Assembly (NCBI GenBank): GCA_035277545.1
Contig: DATEKI010000076.1
Span: 1-7,969 of the forward strand
Direction of reading: 5' to 3'
From: 66-474 sp035277545
Lineage (GTDB): Bacteria > Pseudomonadota > Gammaproteobacteria > Xanthomonadales > Rhodanobacteraceae
DNA: 7,969 nt
In this document: piece after piece, positions 1 to 5,491 of the stretch
Layout of the letters: each line of letters opens with the position of its first letter
Numbering within the stretch: the stretch's first letter is position 1
The notes under the pieces: generated by a model
The model's database searches: none
What the model was told of the DNA's origin: nothing
What the model saw: only the letters and a program-made list of their open reading frames with translations
Made by a program: the position numbers and the translations under genes

Positions 1-722
1 ACGTGAATTCGGAGTACCTGGTGCCGATCCGCCATCAAGGGCGCATGCACGGCGTGCTGAACCTGGAAAGCACGCGCAGCGATTTCTTCACGGCGGAAGT
101 GCGTGCGGTGTTCGACGCGATCGCCGAGCAGGTCGCGGGCGCCATCCACGTGGCGCGACTGTTGCGCGAGCTCGAAGCCGCCAACCGCAAGCTTCGCGAC
201 CTGTCCATGCGCGATGGCCTGACCGGCATCGCCAACCGCCGCTGCTTCGATGCGCGCATGGCCGAGGAATGGCGGCGCCACGCGAACGATGGCGGGTCGC
301 TGGCGTTGCTGATGGTGGACGTGGATTGCTTCAAGGCCCTCAACGATCGCCGCGGGCACCTGCAGGGCGACGAATGCCTGCGCGAGCTGGCGCAACTTTG
401 CGCCACGCACGTGCGCGATGGCAACGACCTGGCCGCGCGCTACGGCGGCGAGGAAATCGTGATCCTGCTGCCGCGCTGCAGAATGACCGAAGTGATGCGC
501 GTGGCCGAAACATTGCGCGGCCACGTCGAGGCGCTGGCATTGCCGCATCCCGATTCACCGGCCGGGTCCTGCATCACCGTCAGCATCGGCGTGGGTGCGG
601 CCTGTCCGCGGGATACGCAGGCATCGCCCGAAGCGCTGATCGCCGCGGCGGATGCGGCGATGTATGCCGCCAAGGTGCGCGGACGCAATTGCGTCGAGGC
701 GCAGCCGACTCGGGTTGCCTGA
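1..722 (+). CDS. GAF-GGDEF diguanylate cyclase, 5' end missing
   Basis: This is the C-terminal part of a cyclic-di-GMP synthase that condenses two GTP molecules. The reading frame is open to the left edge, so the GTG at 3 is an internal Val codon and not a start. Counting from it, residues 5-55 look like the end of a GAF sensor domain (VPI...GVLNLES...AIAEQVAGAI). A short signalling helix (about 53-68) follows, then a GGDEF domain from DGLTGIANRR (71-80). The metal-binding Asp lies in VDVD (105-108), the guanine-contacting Asn is in KALND (111-115), and the active loop is GGEEI (148-152), with Ile where Phe is usual. The position of the inhibitory RxxD site reads DGND (139-142), so its Arg is missing and product inhibition is probably weak. 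The GAF ligand cannot be told from this fragment. The downstream gene is 53 bp away with no obvious terminator between them. Cyclase assignment is secure; activity is inferred. Confidence 0.93.
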   Translation, partial: VNSEYLVPIRHQGRMHGVLNLESTRSDFFTAEVRAVFDAIAEQVAGAIHVARLLRELEAANRKLRDLSMRDGLTGIANRRCFDARMAEEWRRHANDGGSLALLMVDVDCFKALNDRRGHLQGDECLRELAQLCATHVRDGNDLAARYGGEEIVILLPRCRMTEVMRVAETLRGHVEALALPHPDSPAGSCITVSIGVGAACPRDTQASPEALIAAADAAMYAAKVRGRNCVEAQPTRVA

Positions 723-775
723 ACGGGCGGGTTCGCCGGGTTGCAAGGCCGGGCACATGACCTTACGTTGACGAC

Positions 776-1042
776 ATGGCCAAGGGTTTTGTCAACGACG
801 ATGCGGTTCAGGACCAGATCGACGCGACCGTCGCCGATGCGGTGGCGCGTGCGCGCAGCAAGCAGCGCAAAGGTCCGGGCTTGAGCCATTGCGAGGAATG
901 CGACGCACCGATTCCCGAGGCGCGGCGCAAGGCCGTGCCGGGCGTGCGCCTGTGCGTGAACTGCCAGGCCGAGCGTGACCGCGAGGAAGCAACGTTCAGC
1001 GGTTACAACCGAAGGGGCAGCAAGGACAGCCAGTTGCGCTGA
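776..1042 (+). CDS. ybiI: DksA/TraR-type C4 zinc-finger protein, YbiI-like
   Basis: This small protein of 88 residues has a single C4 zinc finger of the DksA/TraR type: Cys39, Cys42, Cys60 and Cys63, arranged as CEEC...CVNC and separated by the conserved PIPEARRKAVPGVRLC stretch. The N-terminal 35 residues (NDDAVQDQID...) form a short helix. The C-terminal tail GYNRRGSKDSQLR matches, as I recall it, the tail of E. coli YbiI, which has the same length. DksA relatives enter the RNA polymerase secondary channel. This one lacks the long coiled coil with acidic tip of DksA itself, so a DksA-like transcriptional role is only a family-level guess. The ATG at 776 gives the family-typical MA-GFVNDDA start, although no good Shine-Dalgarno precedes it. 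The gene converges with the arsR-type gene on the other strand. Confidence 0.9.
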   Translation: MAKGFVNDDAVQDQIDATVADAVARARSKQRKGPGLSHCEECDAPIPEARRKAVPGVRLCVNCQAERDREEATFSGYNRRGSKDSQLR

Positions 1043-1114
1043 ACCGCGAATAGCCTGCTGCGCTCCGGCGTCACGCCATAACGGAACTCTTCCGCCATGG
1101 ATGGCGTTGTTCGC

Positions 1115-1153
1115 CCGCGAAGGATCTTCAGCGGTTCCCGGGGCTGTTTTTTT
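1115..1153 (+). terminator. Possible terminator for the zinc-finger gene
   Basis: An 8-bp stem with a 3-nt loop and one bulged A runs from CCGCGAAG (1115-1122) to CTTC-A-GCGG (1126-1134). Twelve bases later comes a run of seven T (1147-1153) on the plus strand. The gap between stem and T-run is longer than in a classical intrinsic terminator. The element also lies over the 3' end of the convergent arsR-type gene, so it may be chance. The preceding convergent gap (1043-1127) holds only short inverted repeats (for example 1082-1094) without T-runs. Confidence 0.25.
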
Positions 1154-1484
1154 CCACGAACGCTTTCAACCGCTGCAACGCCTTGTCCCACCGCGCCGCG
1201 ATCGCATCCAGCGCGCGGCGCGCTTCGTCGATGCGGGAGGGTTCCAGTTCCCACAGCCGTTCGCGGCCTTGGCGGATGTCGTGCACGAGTCCCGCGCCGG
1301 CCAGTACTTCCAGGTGTTTGGTGACGGCCTGGCGGGTGACCGCGGTGCCCGTCGTGAGTTGCGCGATCGACAGCGCGCCGCCCGCGCACAGCGCGGCGAC
1401 AAGGCGCAGGCGCGTGGGATCGCCCAGCGCGGCGAATACCGACGCGTTCTTTTGAAGGGCAACGGATGGGCGTGGCCTGCGCAT
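1128..1484 (-). CDS. ArsR-family winged-helix transcriptional repressor
   Basis: This is a DNA-binding regulator of 118 residues with the ArsR/SmtB fold. NASVFAALGDPTRLRLVAAL (13-32) is the family's opening helix. The helix-turn-helix is SIAQLTTGTAVTRQAVTKHLEVL (39-61), with Arg51, Gln52 and Lys56 as likely base-contacting residues. The beta wing is GLVHDIRQGRERLWEL (65-80), and a C-terminal helix (84-113) should dimerise. There is no ELCVC metal motif and only one Cys (33), so metal sensing is unlikely; it resembles the metal-free ArsR proteins that travel with SRPBCC genes. It starts 10 bp after the SRPBCC stop with a GAAGGG directly against the ATG, so translational coupling is likely. The only other in-frame initiators before the upstream stop are rare ATT/ATC codons. 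It probably binds the inverted repeats upstream of its operon. A slippery-looking A AAA AAC lies near the 3' end. Confidence 0.92.
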   Translation of the reverse strand: MRRPRPSVALQKNASVFAALGDPTRLRLVAALCAGGALSIAQLTTGTAVTRQAVTKHLEVLAGAGLVHDIRQGRERLWELEPSRIDEARRALDAIAARWDKALQRLKAFVEKNSPGNR

Positions 1485-1494
1485 CCCTTCGGCA

Positions 1495-1980
1495 TCAATG
1501 CAGGGCGAGATATTTGCGGATCAGTCCCATCTGGTGCGTCCAGCCACCCTCGTTGGCCGCGAACGCCTTCGCGCGGCGTTCCGGAGGCAGCTTGTCGAAA
1601 CCCGACTCGGTGACGGTCAGCAAAATTCCTCCGGGTGCGTCGCGCAGCTCGAACACGACCAGCGTCATGGGCTCGTGCGAGTAATCGATGGTCTTGTCGA
1701 CGCCGAACGGATGCCAGTGAAAGGAAATGCGATCCATCGGCTCGATTTTGTCGACAACCCATTCGAACGGCGTGCCCTCGTAAGGTGACTGCATCGCGGC
1801 GACTTCTTCGTCGACCTGTGTGGGCACGATCCTGCCGGTCAGGCGCTTGCCCTCGACGAACGGACCGTCGAAGCGGACGCCGAACCATGTGCCGAATTGC
1901 CCTGCCTCGCTGAGTGCGCGCCATACCCGCTCGCGCGGAGCGTCCAGCAGAACCTGTTTTTCGATGCGGTCGGTGCCCAT
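1495..1980 (-). CDS. AHSA1-like SRPBCC-domain protein
   Basis: The protein has 161 residues and the START-like (SRPBCC/AHSA1) fold, a helix-grip pocket that holds hydrophobic ligands. Visible marks are the opening IEKQVLLDAPRERVWRAL followed by TWFGV, the mid-domain DRISFHWHPF, the beta strands PMTLVVFEL and ILLTVTESGFDKLP, and the closing long helix GGWTHQMGLIRKYL. There is no signal peptide, so it should be cytoplasmic. Its length is normal for the family. The ATG is preceded by a GAGGG (plus-strand CCCTC, 1986-1990) five bases away, which supports this start. It is the first gene of a two-gene unit with the ArsR-type repressor. Such pairs are common, but the repressor is more often first. 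The ligand is unknown and cannot be read from the sequence. Confidence 0.92.
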   Translation of the reverse strand: MGTDRIEKQVLLDAPRERVWRALSEAGQFGTWFGVRFDGPFVEGKRLTGRIVPTQVDEEVAAMQSPYEGTPFEWVVDKIEPMDRISFHWHPFGVDKTIDYSHEPMTLVVFELRDAPGGILLTVTESGFDKLPPERRAKAFAANEGGWTHQMGLIRKYLALH

Positions 1981-1998
1981 GACGGCCCTCGCGGATTA

Positions 1999-2018
1999 AT
2001 GCAACCGGGAAGTTGCAT
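1999..2018. promoter_or_regulatory. Candidate operator 1 for the ArsR-type repressor
   Basis: This is a perfect inverted repeat, ATGCAAC (1999-2005), six bases, GTTGCAT (2012-2018). It shares the core GCAAC-N6-GTTGC and the identical spacing with the second repeat at 2039-2060. It lies 19 bp upstream of the SRPBCC start and overlaps the end of the proposed -10 box and the expected transcription start. The repeat is seen directly; the identity of the protein that binds it is inferred from position. Confidence 0.6.
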
Positions 2019-2045
2019 GTTAAACCGGTCCCGGGCAATGCGCAA
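2017..2045 (-). promoter_or_regulatory. Likely promoter of the SRPBCC-arsR unit
   Basis: Read on the minus strand, a -35 box TTGCGC (2045-2040) and a -10 box TAACAT (2022-2017; 4 of 6 to TATAAT) are separated by exactly 17 bp. The start of transcription would be near 2010, leaving a leader of about 30 bases that contains the GAGGG ribosome site. The -35 lies inside operator 2 and the -10 touches operator 1, which is the arrangement expected for repression by occlusion. Only three of six -35 bases match consensus. Confidence 0.45.
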
Positions 2046-2062
2046 CTTCGGGGTTGCGCAAC
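2039..2062. promoter_or_regulatory. Candidate operator 2 with an extra half-site
   Basis: A perfect inverted repeat with eight-base arms, TGCGCAAC (2039-2046), six bases, GTTGCGCA (2053-2060). A third half-site GCAAC (2058-2062) overlaps the right arm, so GTTGCGCAAC (2053-2062) is itself a 10-bp palindrome. Its centre lies 41 bp from the centre of operator 1, close to four helical turns, so two bound dimers would sit on the same face of the DNA. It lies between the minus-strand -35 box and the start of the divergent amidohydrolase gene. Confidence 0.6.
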
Positions 2063-2084
2063 GCGGCACGTACGGGGTTTCGTT

Positions 2085-2090
2085 TATCCT
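2085..2090 (+). promoter_or_regulatory. Weak -10 candidate for the amidohydrolase gene
   Basis: TATCCT matches TATAAT at four of six positions and would start transcription near 2097, about 18 bases before the ATG at 2115. No convincing -35 box is seen. The region where one would lie (about 2062-2067) abuts the last GCAAC half-site of operator 2, so the ArsR-type protein could influence this gene too. Confidence 0.22.
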
Positions 2091-2114
2091 TGGGAATCCG
2101 TTCGGGGCGACACC

Positions 2115-3428
2115 ATGAAACGCATCCTGCTGCTGTTGTGCCTGTTCGCGTGGCCGGCTCTCGCCGCCGCGCCCAAGCCGCTGCTGCTGACGCACGTCGG
2201 CCTGATCGACGGCACCGGCTCGGCCGTGCGGCGCGACATGACCATCGTGATCGACGGGAAACGCATTGCGGCTGTCTACCCGGACGGCAACCTGGCCGCG
2301 CCAAAAGGCGCCGATGTACGCGACCTCGACGGCAAGTACGTGATTCCCGGCTTGATCGACGCGCACGTGCACATCACCGATGCCGAGCCCGACATCGCGC
2401 ATTACCAGGCATTCCTGCACGCACTGTTGCTGGGCGGCGTGACCGGCATCCGCGATATGGCGGGCGACGACCGCCTGCTGCAATTCCTTGCCGAACAGGC
2501 CAATTCGGATGTGTTTGCGTCGCCGGATGTTTTCTATGTCGCGCTGATGGCGGGGCCGACATTCTTCAAGGAAGACTTCCGCGCGCAGGATGCGTCGAAG
2601 GGCGAGCCGCTGGGTTTCGCACCATGGATGCAGGCGATCGATGCGAAGACGGACATTGCGCTGGCGGTGGCCGAAGCGAAGGGCACCGGCGCGACCGGCA
2701 TCAAGCTGTACGCCAATTTGCCCGCGGCGCTGGTCAAGGCGATTGCCACGGAAGCGCACCGGCAGGGCCTGCGTGTGTGGACGCACGCAACGATTTTCCC
2801 GGCCAAGCCTGGCGATGCGGTCGATGCCGGCGCCGACACGATCTCGCACAGCCCATACCTGGTTTGGGAAGCAGCGCCGAGCGTACCGGACGATTACAAG
2901 ATGCGCGCCATGGGCGATTTCGAACACGTCAGGCCCGATGCGCCGCGGATCCTTGCGCTGTTCGATGCGATGGAAAAACGCGGCACCATCCTCGACGCGA
3001 CCTTGCTGGTGTTCAGGAACGAGGCGGAACACCATCCGCAAAGCGTGGGCGCGGGCATCATGCCGTGGAGCTACGCGGTGACGCGGCTGGCGCACAAGCG
3101 TGGTGTGCTGATCGATGCTGGCACCGATGATGCGGGTTTCCCTTATGGCAAGGACGGTCCGGATCTCGACCAGATGCCTTCGGTGCATCAGGAGATGGCG
3201 CTGCTGGTCGAACATGCCGGCTTCACGCCCTTGCAGGCGATCCAGGCCGCCACCGAAATCGGCGCTGCGGCGCTGGGACAATCCGCGAAGCGCGGTACCG
3301 TCACGCCCGGCAAGCTTGCCGACATGGTCGTGCTGGACGCCGATCCCTCGCGCGACATCCGCAACACCACGAAGATCGATTTCGTGGTGAAGAACGGACG
3401 CGTTTACGCCCGCGGAGCCAACCACTGA
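2115..3428 (+). CDS. Secreted metal-dependent amidohydrolase (imidazolonepropionase/prolidase-like)
   Basis: This 437-residue enzyme belongs to the amidohydrolase superfamily, hydrolysing amide or related bonds at a metal centre. The metal ligands are visible in order: HVH (His84, His86), Lys197 in GIKLY (likely carboxylated), His224 in VWTHA, His245 in TISHSP and Asp338 in IDAGTDD. The N-terminal strands (LLLTHVGLIDGTG...) and the C-terminal GKLADMVVLDADP...VVKNGRVY make up the usual composite beta-sandwich domain. The ATG at 2115 opens a clear signal peptide, KRILLLLCLFAWPALAAA, with cleavage near residue 18-19, so the enzyme is periplasmic or secreted. The open frame extends back to 2013, but that would bury the signal peptide and run through the operators. 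The subgroup resembles exported Xaa-Pro dipeptidase-like amidohydrolases; the substrate is not readable. It is divergent from the SRPBCC-arsR unit. Confidence 0.92.
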   Translation: MKRILLLLCLFAWPALAAAPKPLLLTHVGLIDGTGSAVRRDMTIVIDGKRIAAVYPDGNLAAPKGADVRDLDGKYVIPGLIDAHVHITDAEPDIAHYQAFLHALLLGGVTGIRDMAGDDRLLQFLAEQANSDVFASPDVFYVALMAGPTFFKEDFRAQDASKGEPLGFAPWMQAIDAKTDIALAVAEAKGTGATGIKLYANLPAALVKAIATEAHRQGLRVWTHATIFPAKPGDAVDAGADTISHSPYLVWEAAPSVPDDYKMRAMGDFEHVRPDAPRILALFDAMEKRGTILDATLLVFRNEAEHHPQSVGAGIMPWSYAVTRLAHKRGVLIDAGTDDAGFPYGKDGPDLDQMPSVHQEMALLVEHAGFTPLQAIQAATEIGAAALGQSAKRGTVTPGKLADMVVLDADPSRDIRNTTKIDFVVKNGRVYARGANH

Positions 3429-3512
3429 CTGACGGCTCGTCCCGCCGGCGTGGCGGCAGGTTGTCGAATCGGACCCCTTCCGTTCGTCGTTGTCTTGCAA
3501 TCAACACATGGC

Positions 3513-3542
3513 TTGCGGTCCAGTCATCATCGTCCATACGAT
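3513..3542 (+). promoter_or_regulatory. Possible promoter of the ABC exporter operon
   Basis: TTGCGG (3513-3518) and TACGAT (3537-3542; 4 of 6 to TATAAT) are spaced 18 bp apart in the 175-bp gap before the ABC genes. Transcription would start near 3549, about 55 bases before the ATG. The rest of the gap holds only a short CCGCC/GGCGG inverted repeat (3442-3456) just after the amidohydrolase stop, without a T-run. Confidence 0.3.
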
Positions 3543-3603
3543 GCCCGCCCGCTCCGATCAGGGTCGCGGCGGTGCTTGAAGCCAACCGACCCGAAGGCAC
3601 GCA

Positions 3604-4563
3604 ATGAACGAAACCCATTTCCCGCCGCGTCCGATGGACGACCCCGTGATCGAGGTGCGCGGCCTGGACAAGACCTACGAAGGCGGCTTCAAGGCGCTGA
3701 AGGGCATTGACCTATCGGTGCGGCGCGGCGAAATCTTCGCGCTGCTTGGTCCGAACGGCGCGGGCAAGACCACGCTGATCAGCATCATTTGCGGCATCGT
3801 GAATCCCGGCAACGGAACCGTGACGGTGGATGGCCACGACATCCTCCGCGACTGGCGCAAGACGCGCACGATCATCGGACTGGTACCGCAGGAATTGAAG
3901 ACCGACGCGTTCGAGTCGGTGTGGAACACCGTGCGCTTCAGCCGTGGGCTGTTCGGCAAGGCGCCCGACGATGCGTATCTGGAACAGCTGCTCAAGGATC
4001 TGTCGCTGTGGGACAAGCGCGATGCCAAGATCCTGATGCTGTCGGGCGGCATGAAACGGCGCGTGATGATCGCAAAAGCCTTGTCGCACCAGCCGACGGT
4101 GCTGTTCCTCGACGAGCCGACCGCGGGCGTGGACGTTGAACTGCGCCGCGACATGTGGGCGATGGTGCGGCGGCTGCGCGAATCGGGCGTCACGATCATC
4201 CTGACCACGCACTACATCGAAGAGGCCGAGGACATGGCTGACCGGGTCGGCGTGATCAACAAGGGCGAGCTGATCGTGGTCGAGGAAAAGACCGCGCTGA
4301 TGCAAAAGCTCGGCAGGAAGCAGTTGCGCCTGCAACTGCACGAGCCGCTTGCGGCGTTGCCGGAGACCCTTTCGCCTTACCAACTGGAACTCAACGGCAA
4401 GGGCGACGAAATCATCTACACCTACGACACCCAGGGCGAGCGCACCGGCATCACCATGCTGCTTCGCGACCTCTCGGTTGCCGGCATCGGCTTCAAGGAC
4501 TTGAGCACCCGGCAAGACACGCTGGAGCAAATCTTCGTCGAACTGGTCAAGGAGGACGCATGA
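3604..4563 (+). CDS. ABC-2 exporter ATP-binding protein, YadG-like
   Basis: This is the 319-residue ATPase subunit of an ABC-2 exporter. All nucleotide-binding motifs are intact: Walker A GPNGAGKTT (49-57), Q-loop Gln96 in GLVPQE, signature LSGGM (146-150), Walker B VLFLDE (166-171), D-loop AGVD (174-177) and switch His203 in ILTTH. The sequence past about residue 235 is the variable C-terminal extension found in DrrA/YadG-type exporters, and the length is normal for that group. A GAAGG (3593-3597) six bases before the ATG at 3604 favours this start over Met11. The stop overlaps the permease start as ATGA (4560-4563), so the two are translated together and form one complex, presumably two ATPases with two permeases at the inner membrane. 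The substrate is unknown; antibiotic, lipid or polysaccharide export are all seen in the wider family. Confidence 0.95.
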   Translation: MNETHFPPRPMDDPVIEVRGLDKTYEGGFKALKGIDLSVRRGEIFALLGPNGAGKTTLISIICGIVNPGNGTVTVDGHDILRDWRKTRTIIGLVPQELKTDAFESVWNTVRFSRGLFGKAPDDAYLEQLLKDLSLWDKRDAKILMLSGGMKRRVMIAKALSHQPTVLFLDEPTAGVDVELRRDMWAMVRRLRESGVTIILTTHYIEEAEDMADRVGVINKGELIVVEEKTALMQKLGRKQLRLQLHEPLAALPETLSPYQLELNGKGDEIIYTYDTQGERTGITMLLRDLSVAGIGFKDLSTRQDTLEQIFVELVKEDA

Positions 4564-5321
4564 ATCTTTACGGCATCCGCGCGATCTACAAGTTCGAGAT
4601 GGCGCGCACCGGGCGTACGCTGATGCAGAGCGTGCTGTCGCCGGTCGTATCGACATCGCTGTACTTCGTGGTGTTCGGCTCGGCGATCGGCTCGCGCATC
4701 ACCAGCGTCGAGGGCGTGAGCTATGCGGCTTTCATCATCCCCGGGCTGGTGATGCTGTCGCTGCTGATGCAGAGCGTGTCGAATGCCTCGTTCGGCATCT
4801 ACTTCCCGAAATTCGTCGGCACGATCTACGAAGTGCATTCGGCGCCGCTGTCGTACCTCGAGATCATCACCGGTTACGTCGGCGCCGCCGCGACCAAGGC
4901 GATCATCGTGGGCTTGATCATCCTCGCCACCGCGCGGTTGTTCGTGCCGTATTCGATCGCGCATCCCGCGGTGATGGTGTTGTTCCTGGTGATGACCACC
5001 GTGGCGTTCAGCCTGTTCGGTTTCATCATCGGCATCTGGGCCGACAACTTCGAGAAGCTGCAGGTCGTGCCCTTGATGATCATCACGCCGCTGACCTTCC
5101 TCGGCGGCAGCTTCTATTCGATCCACATGCTGCCGCCGTTCTGGCAGAAGGTGACCCTGTTCAACCCGGTGGTGTATTTGATCTCGGGTTTCCGCTGGAG
5201 CTTTTACGGGCTCGCCGACGTCAACGTCGGCATCAGCGTGGTCGCGACGCTGGTGTTCCTGGCGCTGTGCCTGGCCGGCGTGTGGTGGATTTTCCGGACG
5301 GGTTGGCGCCTCAAGGCCTGA
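4560..5321 (+). CDS. ABC-2 type permease, YadH-like
   Basis: This 253-residue inner-membrane subunit partners the ATPase just upstream. About six hydrophobic segments are visible, near residues 22-44, 56-78, 103-128, 137-160, 167-188 and 228-247. The family signature lies in DNFEKLQVVPLMIITPLTFLGGSFYS (split about 162-187) and the following LPPFW...NPVVYLISGFR, which closely follows what I recall of E. coli YadH. The N-terminal amphipathic stretch IRAIYKFEMARTGRTL is the coupling element expected next to the ATPase. A perfect AAGGAGG (4549-4555) four bases before the ATG, inside the end of the ATPase gene, fixes the start and suggests strong translation. The substrate is not identifiable. Nothing is truncated or unusual. 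Confidence 0.95.
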   Translation: MNLYGIRAIYKFEMARTGRTLMQSVLSPVVSTSLYFVVFGSAIGSRITSVEGVSYAAFIIPGLVMLSLLMQSVSNASFGIYFPKFVGTIYEVHSAPLSYLEIITGYVGAAATKAIIVGLIILATARLFVPYSIAHPAVMVLFLVMTTVAFSLFGFIIGIWADNFEKLQVVPLMIITPLTFLGGSFYSIHMLPPFWQKVTLFNPVVYLISGFRWSFYGLADVNVGISVVATLVFLALCLAGVWWIFRTGWRLKA

Positions 5322-5356
5322 CGGGAAAGGCCGCCGGCGGTAAACAACTGTTTCAG

Positions 5357-5380
5357 CGCCGCGCCCTTCCGGGCGTGTCG
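5357..5380 (+). terminator. GC-rich hairpin after the ABC operon
   Basis: A stem of about ten base pairs with one mismatch and one G-U pair closes a UUCC loop (core CGCCC 5362-5366 with GGGCG 5371-5375). It lies 36 bp after the permease stop and before the next promoter region. There is no T-run behind it, so it could be a weak or Rho-assisted terminator or an RNA-stabilising 3' structure. Two other palindromes lie just before it: CCGCCGGCGG (5331-5340) and AAACA-AC-TGTTT (5342-5353). Confidence 0.3.
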
Positions 5381-5410
5381 CGCGATGTGGCGTGAACATC
5401 TGTTTCCGTG

Positions 5411-5426
5411 TGTGGACTGCATCACA
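5411..5426. promoter_or_regulatory. Candidate CRP/Clp-type binding site
   Basis: TGTGG-ACTGCA-TCACA matches the CRP-family consensus TGTGA-N6-TCACA at nine of ten positions with exact spacing. Its centre is about 73 bp upstream of the proposed cyclase ATG at 5492 (about 40 bp upstream of the alternative ATG at 5459). No strong promoter is obvious downstream of it; TGCTCCAT at 5453-5460 is only a poor -10 candidate. The site argues against translation starting at the GTG at 5408, which would place it inside the gene. Confidence 0.45.
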
Positions 5427-5491
5427 CGCGGTCGCGGGCGTGGCATCGGCCTTGCTCCATGCTGGCTGAGCCACCGGGATTGCCCCGCGAA

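Noticed and set aside
711..744. Direct repeat CGGGTTGC (711-718 and 737-744) and GAAC/GTTC inverted repeat after the first cyclase
   Set aside because: Short, GC-rich, without a T-run or a match in any other promoter; likely chance.
1166..2038. Minus-strand frame that runs through both the SRPBCC and arsR genes, as if they were a fusion
   Set aside because: Its translation is Arg-rich nonsense in a different frame from both recognisable proteins.
2013..2114. In-frame upstream extension of the amidohydrolase to a GTG at 2013
   Set aside because: It would place 34 residues before a clear signal peptide and translate through the operator repeats; the ATG at 2115 is the natural start.
1839..3500. 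Long minus-strand open frame opposite the amidohydrolase
   Set aside because: It lacks any recognisable domain, and the opposite frame encodes a full amidohydrolase with every catalytic residue; high GC explains the open antisense frame.
4422..5474. Minus-strand open frame opposite the ABC permease
   Set aside because: Composition is rich in Arg, His and Asp with no domain; it is a shadow of the permease gene.
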